From the NCBI RefSeq assembly GCF_938010525.1, contig NZ_CALLVK010000020.1:110727-174726 (forward strand): a DNA stretch of 64,000 nucleotides, written 5' to 3'. Positions 49,546 to 56,656 of this stretch are shown one piece after another; position 1 is the stretch's first letter; every line of letters begins with the position of its first letter. Both the position numbers and the translations under genes were made by a program. The stretch is from Abiotrophia sp938010525. Lineage in GTDB: Bacteria; Bacillota; Bacilli; Lactobacillales; Aerococcaceae. A model generated the notes under the pieces. The model was not told the origin of the DNA and did not search any database. It saw only the letters and a list, made by a program, of their open reading frames with translations.

Positions 49546-50580
49546 TTAGTTAATCAATTTTTCCAGTTGGATAAGACCTTGGAACCAGTCTGCACCTAAG
49601 ACTTCGTTGAATTGTTCTTGACTTAAGACTGCTTCCCCTGTCGGCTCCGTCAAGTGAGTAGCTTTCAAATCTAAATGGTACTCCAAAGCCAACTTGCCTT
49701 GAATCAGACCAACTGTGATTTTCTTATTGGCATAATCCAAGGTGATGGTCCCATCGTAATCATCGGAGAACAAATCAAAAGTATCCTTGAGTCTTGGGAA
49801 GTCAGCTTGATGCTTCTTCATAATAGCCGTCCACTGCTTGCCAGCCCCATCCGATAATTCATAGCTTAACACTTGGCCGTCTTTCTTACTTGGTTGGGGT
49901 TGACTCGCTAGCCATTCCGTCAAAACCGCTTGATAGAAGGCCTGCCAATCTTGGCTGATTTGATAACTAGTTTGGGCCTGTTCTGTAGAATCTAAGGCTA
50001 CAAATTTATCTTTGAGTGCGGTGGTCTTGCTTTCATCCAGATGAGCTAATTTATCTAGGGCCGTATCCTTCACAGCCTCCGCTTGACTATTAGCCACTTG
50101 CTTGGCAAAGCCCATCAAATCTTCAACTGCCTGCCAAGCAGCCGTCACTTTGCCCTCTGATAGTTTCATCATGGCAGTAAAAGGCAGGGCGTGCGAATCT
50201 GTTTGATGCAAGTAACGCATGTCACCAGAATTGATGGTAACCAAGGTTTTCCCCTTAGGCTGGCCATTATCACGGCCATCGATTAAGGCCACATTCATGA
50301 CTACGCGCGCCTGGTCGTGATAGAGAGCAGTTAGGATTGTTTCTGGCTGGTCTAATTTAATCTCTGGTAAGTCTTTATTGGGATCCTCTTGCTGACTAGA
50401 GGACTTACTAGAGTTGGAACTTTCACTCGTCGGCTGACTTGATTGTTCTGAGCCAAACTGGGTCACAGGCGATAAATCTTGGCGTTCTTGCGCACCAATC
50501 TGGGAAAGGGCCTGTGGCACCACTAAGAGTTGGTTGGCTAAGATTAGGGCAAGGGCACATTTTTTAAGTGATAATTTCAT
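49546..50580 (-). CDS. Secreted protein of unknown function
   Basis: A 344-residue protein with a signal peptide (MKLSLKKCALALILANQLLVVPQALS), then a Ser/Gln-rich linker to about 65 (SSQPTSESSNSSKSSSQQEDPNK). The main domain follows with LPEIKLDQPETILTALYHDQARVVMNVALIDGRD, a helical middle and a strand-rich C-terminal part (YDGTITLDYANKKITVGLIQGKLALEYHLDL). It resembles the lengths and layout of surface-exposed lipid- or peptide-binding proteins, but I recognise no family. The single early Cys lies in the signal hydrophobic core, so it is not a clear lipoprotein. It is first in an operon with the CPBP and ArsR genes. Confidence 0.78.
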   Translation of the reverse strand: MKLSLKKCALALILANQLLVVPQALSQIGAQERQDLSPVTQFGSEQSSQPTSESSNSSKSSSQQEDPNKDLPEIKLDQPETILTALYHDQARVVMNVALIDGRDNGQPKGKTLVTINSGDMRYLHQTDSHALPFTAMMKLSEGKVTAAWQAVEDLMGFAKQVANSQAEAVKDTALDKLAHLDESKTTALKDKFVALDSTEQAQTSYQISQDWQAFYQAVLTEWLASQPQPSKKDGQVLSYELSDGAGKQWTAIMKKHQADFPRLKDTFDLFSDDYDGTITLDYANKKITVGLIQGKLALEYHLDLKATHLTEPTGEAVLSQEQFNEVLGADWFQGLIQLEKLIN

Positions 50581-50616
50581 AGGCTTTGACTCCTTTATTG
50601 TGGGGAAAGAGTAGCG

Positions 50617-50970
50617 TTAGCGCTGGTTTAAATAGGCTTTGACATCTGGGCCGACAAAGACCTGTCCTTGATCCGTCAACAGAATAGGACGCTTGACTAA
50701 CATGCCATCGGTCGCCAGAAGCTCGAATTGTTGGTCCGAGCTTAAGTCATCCCAACGGTCTTTAAGGCCCATGCCACGGTAAAGCTGGCCGCTAGTATTA
50801 ACTAGCTTCTTGGTCGAGCTGAGACCAGCCTGCTGGTACCATGTTTTTAACTCTTGAGCGCTAGGACGATCCACATTAATCTCGCGATAGTGATAAGTAA
50901 GGCCTTGGGCCTCAAGTAGTCGCTCTACCTCCCGGCAGGTCGAACATTTTTTTAGACCGATTAACTCCAT
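50617..50970 (-). CDS. Spx/ArsC-family thioredoxin-fold protein
   Basis: A 117-residue ArsC/Spx-like protein. The redox CxxC is Cys9-Ser-Thr-Cys12 in GLKKCSTCREVERLLEAQGL. Family features are the REINVDRPSAQELKTWY segment and MLVKRPILLTDQGQVFVG. The last segment is closer to the YffB/arsenate-reductase-like branch than to Spx itself. It may act as a thiol-disulfide or arsenate-type reductase. Its promoter region (50,971-51,060) shows no special feature. Confidence 0.88.
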   Translation of the reverse strand: MELIGLKKCSTCREVERLLEAQGLTYHYREINVDRPSAQELKTWYQQAGLSSTKKLVNTSGQLYRGMGLKDRWDDLSSDQQFELLATDGMLVKRPILLTDQGQVFVGPDVKAYLNQR

Positions 50971-51088
50971 GGTTTTCCTCCTAGCTCTACTTGGTTAAGT
51001 AACATTCAAGTAGGTATTTGATATTCTTCACCTCCTCATTCTACCACAAAAACCTAAGAAAAACTAAGGATATTCGCTAGACGCAAAA

Positions 51089-51123
51089 AGACACCCCTTC
51101 CTCACGGAGAGGAGAGGGTGTCT
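51089..51123 (-). terminator. Terminator of the lacD operon
   Basis: Arms AGACACCC and GGGTGTCT with an inner CCTC/GAGG helix, followed by a T run on the complement, 14 bases after the lacD stop. Confidence 0.85.
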
Positions 51124-51136
51124 GGTATTCACTTAC

Positions 51137-52135
51137 TTAATCTAAGACAGACAAGCGCTTAGTCCACGGTGTTGCGGTGCGCGCTAAGACTTGGTTAAGG
51201 GCTTCAATATTGGCCTTACCTTGCGATTCTAGCCAGTCACGGCAAGCTTGCTCACCTTCTGAGGCGAAGATTGGCACAGCATCCTTCCAAGTTGCACGAC
51301 CACAGAGTACCCCATTGAATTCAGCACCTGCTTCTTTGGCGAAGTCCAGGGTTTCTTGGAAGAGTTGCGCAGAGACACCTGCACTGAGGTAGATATATGG
51401 CAGATGGGTTGCCTCGCTTTGTTCTTTAAAGAGTTTGAGCGCTTCTTGACGGCTATAGAGCACTTGATCTTCAGCAAAACCTTCTACGTACTTCATATTA
51501 ACGGGTACTTCTACCTTCAAGACATCAACATGGTAACGTTTGTGGGAGAAAATCTTCATGGCTTCCAACACTTTATGAGGTTTTACTTTAGCAAATTCCG
51601 CCCCCTTCTCATCATTGAGGGTCGCATCATAGGAGACAATTTCTAAGAAGAAAGGAATATCTTCCGCCTCACACTCAGATCCGATTCGTTCAACGAAGGC
51701 GTGTTTGCGTTCATTAATCGCTTCATCTTCATCCGCATCATAGTAGAGCAGGAACTTAACCGCATCTGCCCCTTGTTCTTTGAGGCGGTAAGCAGACCAT
51801 TCAGGCAACAAGTCTGGCAAACGACCAGGTTCAGAGGCATCATAGCCTGTTTCTTCATAGGCTAAGAGCAAGCCCGCGGCGATTGAACGACGTGCAGCCG
51901 CAGGTAAGCCATACTCTGGATCTAAGAGAATTGACGATGCGTATGGTGTCAATTCCTCGGAAATGGCAATCTTAAAGTCTTCAACAGCGCGTTGCACATC
52001 TTCAACGCCACCACCTGAAGCAATCATCTTACGCAAGGAACCACGTTGGTCAATGGCTAAGGCAGAGATAACCCCTGCTTCAGTCGATAGTTCTTGTAAT
52101 TTTTCATATTTAGCTTTTGATACTTGTCTCATCAT
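51137..52135 (-). CDS. lacD: Tagatose-1,6-diphosphate aldolase
   Basis: A class I (Schiff-base) aldolase of 332 residues that splits tagatose-1,6-bisphosphate into dihydroxyacetone phosphate and glyceraldehyde-3-phosphate. LacD-family segments include ISALAIDQRGSLRKMIA, SSILLDPEYGLPAAARR, GADAVKFLLYYDAD (Schiff-base Lys region), VDVLKVEVPVNMKYVEGF and LSAGVSAQLFQETLDFA. It is the last gene of agaS-nagA-lacD, which implies its role here is in galactosamine rather than lactose breakdown. The usual tagatose-6-P kinase gene lacC is not beside it. Confidence 0.95.
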   Translation of the reverse strand: MMRQVSKAKYEKLQELSTEAGVISALAIDQRGSLRKMIASGGGVEDVQRAVEDFKIAISEELTPYASSILLDPEYGLPAAARRSIAAGLLLAYEETGYDASEPGRLPDLLPEWSAYRLKEQGADAVKFLLYYDADEDEAINERKHAFVERIGSECEAEDIPFFLEIVSYDATLNDEKGAEFAKVKPHKVLEAMKIFSHKRYHVDVLKVEVPVNMKYVEGFAEDQVLYSRQEALKLFKEQSEATHLPYIYLSAGVSAQLFQETLDFAKEAGAEFNGVLCGRATWKDAVPIFASEGEQACRDWLESQGKANIEALNQVLARTATPWTKRLSVLD

Positions 52136-52161
52136 TGTTCTCTCCTTTTATGAGGCTTGTT

Positions 52162-53310
52162 TTAGGCTTGGTAGCGGAGCTCGCCGTCTAAATAAGTCGC
52201 TTCTAATTCTAATTGATCGCTAACTACGATGAAGTCAGCTTCATACCCAGGGGCAATTCGGCCACAGACCGAATCAATGCCAACCGATTGCGCAGGTGTT
52301 AGAGAGGCCATGCGCAGAGCTTCTGCGGGGCTTACTAGACCCCAATCCACAACATTTTTAACCCCTTGTTTGAGCTCTAAGATAGAGCCCGCTAAGTTGC
52401 CGGTGTCCTTGAGACGGGCAGTCCCATCTTTGACCACTACTTCAAATTCCCCTAGGCGAGACTGACCCTCGCCCATACCACCAGCCCGCATACAGTCTGT
52501 AATTAGGACGGTTTCCTTAGGACCTCTGGCACGAGTCACCACACGAGCTGCCGCCGGATGAACATGGTGGCCATCACAAATCATTTCAGCAAAGACCTTG
52601 TCTAAGCTCAAAGCCGCCCCTACCATACCTGGGTTGCGGTGGTGAAGACCGCTCATACCGTTGTAGATATGTACAAAGATATTGGCGCCGGCATCAACTG
52701 CTGCAGCCGCTTCTTCATAGGTTGCGTCGGAATGAGCCAAGGCCGTATAGACGCCTTTGGACTTGGCGAATTCAATGAATTCCTTGACACCCTTACGTTC
52801 AGGAGCAATGGCAATCTTATTGACTAAGCCATGTGACAGTTCGTGCCATTTGGCGAGTTTTTCAACGGATGGGTCGCTCATGTATTTAGGGTTTTGCGCC
52901 CCTTTGTATTTTTCAGTGAAGAAAGGACCTTCTAGGAAAATACCACGAATCTTAGCTCCGGTCACCTCTTGATAGTGATTCCCAATCGTTTCGCAGACAT
53001 CATTCAACAACTCGGCAGAAGAGGTCAAGGTGGTTGGCAACCAAGAGGTCACCCCACAGGATAGGAGACCTTCGGAAATCACCTTAATGCCTTCAAAGTC
53101 ATTATCCATGACGTCATGAGACTTGTAACCATGAATGTGGGTGTCCACAAAACCTGGGGCAACAATGGACTGGCTATAGTCTTTGATTGGGGCATCTTGT
53201 GGCTCTTCCATCAGGATGGGACCAAACTTCCCGTCTTCAATGGTCAAATAGGCCTTATCAATGACTTGGTCATCGAGCACAATTTGCTTAGCATAAACAT
53301 AGTATTTCAT
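52162..53310 (-). CDS. nagA: N-acetylglucosamine/galactosamine-6-phosphate deacetylase
   Basis: A 382-residue amidohydrolase that removes acetate from N-acetylhexosamine-6-phosphate. Metal-site segments are VAPGFVDTHIHGYKSHDVMD, GIFLEGPFF, ALAHSDATYEEA and HIYNGMSGLHHRNPGM. The catalytic Asp is in LITDCMRAGGMGEG, and the C-terminal ASLTPAQSVGIDSVCGRIAPGYEADFIV is typical. It lies between agaS and lacD, so it may act mainly on GalNAc-6-P, as AgaA does, or on both epimers. Confidence 0.94.
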   Translation of the reverse strand: MKYYVYAKQIVLDDQVIDKAYLTIEDGKFGPILMEEPQDAPIKDYSQSIVAPGFVDTHIHGYKSHDVMDNDFEGIKVISEGLLSCGVTSWLPTTLTSSAELLNDVCETIGNHYQEVTGAKIRGIFLEGPFFTEKYKGAQNPKYMSDPSVEKLAKWHELSHGLVNKIAIAPERKGVKEFIEFAKSKGVYTALAHSDATYEEAAAAVDAGANIFVHIYNGMSGLHHRNPGMVGAALSLDKVFAEMICDGHHVHPAAARVVTRARGPKETVLITDCMRAGGMGEGQSRLGEFEVVVKDGTARLKDTGNLAGSILELKQGVKNVVDWGLVSPAEALRMASLTPAQSVGIDSVCGRIAPGYEADFIVVSDQLELEATYLDGELRYQA

Positions 53311-53329
53311 ACGCTTCTTCCTTTCTTAT

Positions 53330-54496
53330 CTAGGCGTAAGGATGAATGGTGACACCCTTCACGACACGGTTGACTGTGCCACTTGGCGATGGAGTGTCTG
53401 GTTTGTTGTGGACATGAACAGAGGCCAGCAGAGCCAAAACCTGACCAACTACTAAATATGGGAAGGCCAGATAGGCATCCGGTAATTGACTGTGAGCCAA
53501 ATCGAAATCAAAAACCTCTACCCCAGGCGCAGCCTCGGTTCCCACTTGAATGGCTACAACGGCTTGGGCAATCTGATCACCGGCCAATTCAGCTAGGATA
53601 TCTTGGTCATAGAGACGGGTGTAGGCTTGGTTGGAAACAAAGACTAGGGCCAAGGCCTCAGAATTTACAAAGGATTTAGGCCCGTGACGGAAGCCCATGC
53701 TAGAATCATAAACGGTTGCCAATTGCCCCGCCGTTAACTCTAGGATCTTCAATTGGGTTTCACGACCCAGGCCTTCAAAGCCACCCGATCCCAGATAGAT
53801 GACACGCTGTGGATTCTTAGCTATCAAGGCATGAAGCTGACCTTCGCGAGCCAAGACTGTCTCAGCCATTTTGGCAATCTGGTCAACATAAGCCGCCTTA
53901 TCGGCATCAGAAGCTGGGTCAAAAACTAGCAAGGCGGTAAGCATCATGCAGGAGAAACTCCCTGTCATGGCAAAACCTGCATCATTGGAGCGGCTTGGCT
54001 GCAAGAGCACTAGGTTGTGGTCATCCCCTTGCGCGGCTTTGGCTAAATGCCCTTCTGGCGCACAGGTAATGGTTAATTGATAGAAATCCTTGACCATGGA
54101 CTGGCCCAGTTGGACTGCCGCCACGCTCTCTGGCGAGTTACCACTACGGGCAAAGGACACCAAGAGGGTTGGCAAATCTGCTTGGAAGACGGTCGCCGGA
54201 TTGGAGACAATGGTCGTCGTCGGCTCGTGACGGAAGTTAAGTCGAGACACGTCGTTAACTTGACGTAAATAATTTGTAATGGCTTGTCCAACATAAGCAG
54301 ATGACCCTGCTCCTGTAAAAATCACTTCTAGGCGCCCATAAGACTCTAACAAGGTACCTACAAAGCCCTTAATTTCTTCCTGACGGTCAAGATACAATTG
54401 ATAGGTTTCGCGCCAGATAGAAGGTTGTTGCTTGATCTCTCGCGTTGTAATTTCAGCACCTAGTGCCTCTAACGCGGCTTTGTCTAATTCAAACAT
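53330..54496 (-). CDS. agaS: Galactosamine-6-phosphate deaminase/isomerase (SIS family)
   Basis: A 388-residue protein with two sugar-isomerase (SIS) domains. The first has VIFTGAGSSAYVGQAITNYL and SFARSGNSPESVAAV; the second has VIYLGSGGFEGLGRETQLKILELT and DSSMGFRHGPKSFVN. This is the AgaS pattern: conversion of galactosamine-6-phosphate to tagatose-6-phosphate and ammonia. A GlmS-like amidotransferase domain is absent. It is the first gene of agaS-nagA-lacD and is divergent from nagB. Confidence 0.93.
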   Translation of the reverse strand: MFELDKAALEALGAEITTREIKQQPSIWRETYQLYLDRQEEIKGFVGTLLESYGRLEVIFTGAGSSAYVGQAITNYLRQVNDVSRLNFRHEPTTTIVSNPATVFQADLPTLLVSFARSGNSPESVAAVQLGQSMVKDFYQLTITCAPEGHLAKAAQGDDHNLVLLQPSRSNDAGFAMTGSFSCMMLTALLVFDPASDADKAAYVDQIAKMAETVLAREGQLHALIAKNPQRVIYLGSGGFEGLGRETQLKILELTAGQLATVYDSSMGFRHGPKSFVNSEALALVFVSNQAYTRLYDQDILAELAGDQIAQAVVAIQVGTEAAPGVEVFDFDLAHSQLPDAYLAFPYLVVGQVLALLASVHVHNKPDTPSPSGTVNRVVKGVTIHPYA

Positions 54497-54603
54497 GGCC
54501 TAACTCCTCTACTGATTTTTCATTATATTTATATTTTACTCTGTAAGGGCTTTTCTTTCAATATGCGTTTCGACCAAAATTAAACTGAAACTTGTCTTAA
54601 GTA

Positions 54604-54646
54604 ACAAAAATAAAAATTTTTGTCTGTACATGAAGCGCTACCATGT
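54604..54646. promoter_or_regulatory. Divergent regulatory region between agaS and nagB
   Basis: Two dyads lie between the divergent genes. ACAAAAAT-AAAA-ATTTTTGT (54604-54623) is a perfect inverted repeat, and ACATGAAGCGCTACCATGT (54628-54646) is a near-palindrome centred on AGCGCT, resembling but not matching a catabolite-responsive element. A TACACT box at 54656 may be the nagB -10. The regulator is not identified. Confidence 0.5.
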
Positions 54647-54703
54647 TTTTTGTGGTACACTAAGGTTAGATTAATTCATTGCAATTTTTGGAGGTATTAT
54701 TCC

Positions 54704-55411
54704 ATGGAAATACTTGTTTATGATCAGTTCGATACGGCATCCGATAAGGCCTTTGACTTTTTCGTCCAGGCGCTGGCAACTGGTCCCAAAACCTTTGGCT
54801 TAGCAACTGGTTCGACTCCCGAAGCGCTCTACCAACGTTTAGTAGAGTCCGATTTAGATTTTAGTCAATCAGTTTCTGTCAACTTGGACGAATACTATGG
54901 CTTGTCTAGCGACCATCCAAAGAGCTATCACTACTTTATGCAGCAACATCTCTTCCAGCACAAGCCTTTCAAACATTCCTATCTGCCTGACGGGGACCAA
55001 ACTGATAGCGACTATGAAATCAAACGCTATAATCAAGTCCTAGCAGACAACCCCATTGATTTACAAATCTTGGGGATTGGCTCTAATGGTCATATTGGCT
55101 TTAATGAGCCAGGGGCACCATTCGATGGCTTGACCCAACTAGTCGATTTGACTCCATCCACTATTGAGGCTAACAAACGTTTCTTCGATCGAGTCGAAGA
55201 CGTGCCGACTCAAGCTTACAGTATGGGGATTGCTTCCATCATGGCCGCTAAGAAAATCATCCTCATGGCTTACGGCGAAAAGAAAGCTGATGCTATTTAC
55301 GGACTGGTTGAAGGGCCTGTGACCCCTGATCTGCCAGCCAGTATCCTCCAGCGTCACCCTGATGTGACCCTCCTCTTGGACAAGGCGGCTGCAGCTAAAC
55401 TTCATCTCTAA
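54704..55411 (+). CDS. nagB: Glucosamine-6-phosphate deaminase
   Basis: A 235-residue short-type NagB that converts glucosamine-6-phosphate to fructose-6-phosphate and ammonia. The ATG at 54704 has GGAGG upstream; a longer frame lacks support. Motifs are FGLATGSTPEALYQRLV, VSVNLDEYYGL (catalytic Asp), LQILGIGSNGHIGFNEPG (His active site) and YSMGIASIMAAKKIILMAYG. It opposes the agaS-nagA-lacD operon and supplies the gluco branch, so both GlcNAc and GalNAc can be used. Confidence 0.96.
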   Translation: MEILVYDQFDTASDKAFDFFVQALATGPKTFGLATGSTPEALYQRLVESDLDFSQSVSVNLDEYYGLSSDHPKSYHYFMQQHLFQHKPFKHSYLPDGDQTDSDYEIKRYNQVLADNPIDLQILGIGSNGHIGFNEPGAPFDGLTQLVDLTPSTIEANKRFFDRVEDVPTQAYSMGIASIMAAKKIILMAYGEKKADAIYGLVEGPVTPDLPASILQRHPDVTLLLDKAAAAKLHL

Positions 55412-55420
55412 GAGAAATTT

Positions 55421-55448
55421 CCCATTATATCATATATGATATAATGGG
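55421..55448 (+). terminator. Terminator of nagB
   Basis: A perfect 28-base palindrome (arms CCCATTATATCATA and TATGATATAATGGG) followed by a T run. Confidence 0.9.
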
Positions 55449-55473
55449 ATTTTTTATTAGGCTTAAAATCAGA

Positions 55474-55509
55474 GCAAGAGGGCTAGACTCCGGTGTCTAG
55501 CCCTCTTGC
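55474..55509 (-). terminator. Terminator of the galacto-N-biose operon
   Basis: Perfect arms GCAAGAGGGCTAGAC and GTCTAGCCCTCTTGC with a 6-base loop just after the ROK kinase stop codon; the T tail on the complement is weak. Confidence 0.8.
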
Positions 55510-55523
55510 TGAGGCTCCCCTAT

Positions 55524-56435
55524 TTAAAAGACTTGAATATCCTGGGCAGGCATCACTAAGAAGCCAGCCCCAATAATTCCGTTATCTCCCCCCAGGTCTG
55601 TGACCCGAATGTGAGGCAGAATATGCATTTGTTCTTTGTGGGCATAACGCTCTAGGACCGCCTTAATCCGCTCCACATAGAATGGATTCTTGACTGCCAC
55701 GCTACCGCCAATGACAATTTCTTTAGGATCTAGGAGGCAGATCATAGCGAAGAGTCCAATGGCCACCCCCATGGCACTTTGGTCTACTAATTCATTGGCA
55801 ATTTGTTCCCCTTTGAGGGCACGAGCGAAGACTTGGGCCACCGTAATCCGATCATCCAGATAGAGGGCGCGAGCCATGGCCTCAATCCCAGGGCCAGCGC
55901 AAACACTTTCCAAAGGACGCAGGCCAGTAGAGGAGGGCACTGGCAAGAAGCCAATTTCACCTGAGAAACCATCACCGCGAATAATCTGATGGTTGACGAT
56001 ATTAGTGCAGGCAATCCCGGTTGAGACCGTCAAATAGCCGAACACATCCAGCGGCCCCATGCCAGCCAAGCGATATTCCGCATAGGCAGCCGCCTTGACG
56101 TCATTCTCAATGGCGATTGGTACTTGCGCATAGCGGTCCGCCAGGCGCGCTACCACCGGAAACTTCTCCCAAGGGATATTATTTTGGAAGATAGCTACCC
56201 CGTTTAGGCTATCCACCTTGCCTGGTATCCCTAAGCCGATACCGGTCAAATCCGATACATCCACCCCTGCCTCTGCTAGGCAGGCGTCAATGACACCTAC
56301 TACGCATGCTAACATGGCCTCACTGGAAGAGGTATCGCTGGGCACTTGAACACGGTGAGTGATATGTCCCTGCTCATCAATGATAGCCGCCGCTACCTTA
56401 GTTCCGCCGATATCCACACCCATTGCTTTTCTCAT
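55524..56435 (-). CDS. ROK family sugar kinase, probable N-acetylhexosamine kinase
   Basis: A 303-residue ROK kinase. The ATP-binding start is AMGVDIGGTKVAAAIID, and the catalytic segment is IENDVKAAAYAEYRLAG with the active Asp. GDGFSGEIGFLPV follows. The usual ROK zinc motif CxCGxxGCxE is absent; SSTGLRPLESVCAGPGIEAMA stands in its place. GGAGGAAG precedes the ATG. As the last gene of the GH112 operon it most likely phosphorylates the GalNAc/GlcNAc set free by the phosphorylase. A glucokinase role is possible. This operon otherwise has no kinase. Confidence 0.88.
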   Translation of the reverse strand: MRKAMGVDIGGTKVAAAIIDEQGHITHRVQVPSDTSSSEAMLACVVGVIDACLAEAGVDVSDLTGIGLGIPGKVDSLNGVAIFQNNIPWEKFPVVARLADRYAQVPIAIENDVKAAAYAEYRLAGMGPLDVFGYLTVSTGIACTNIVNHQIIRGDGFSGEIGFLPVPSSTGLRPLESVCAGPGIEAMARALYLDDRITVAQVFARALKGEQIANELVDQSAMGVAIGLFAMICLLDPKEIVIGGSVAVKNPFYVERIKAVLERYAHKEQMHILPHIRVTDLGGDNGIIGAGFLVMPAQDIQVF

Positions 56436-56473
56436 TTTCCTTCCTCCTCTCCTTTGGTAGAGCCATCCGGCCT

Positions 56474-56656
56474 TTAATCGCGTTTAGGATGGTTAAAGTC
56501 GTAGTTATAGTCAAAGAGCACCGCTAGTAAACCTGCCAAAGCTAAGAGCATGCCCAAAAGATTCTCTCGGCTAACCGTTGTTTGAAGGTGAATGATAAAG
56601 CCAACGCAGACCAAGGCAACCAGAAGACGAATGAGAACACGAATTTTATGAGACAT
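56474..56656 (-). CDS. Small two-helix membrane protein in the GH112 operon
   Basis: A 60-residue protein whose ATG directly follows the stop codon of the GH112 gene, with GGAGG 8 bases upstream. It has two hydrophobic segments (VLIRLLVALVCVGFIIHL and LLGMLLALAGLLAVLFDY) around a short loop and ends in NYDFNHPKRD. I recognise no family. Position between the phosphorylase and kinase suggests a small accessory protein, perhaps of the ABC transporter, but this is inference. Confidence 0.72.
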   Translation of the reverse strand: MSHKIRVLIRLLVALVCVGFIIHLQTTVSRENLLGMLLALAGLLAVLFDYNYDFNHPKRD

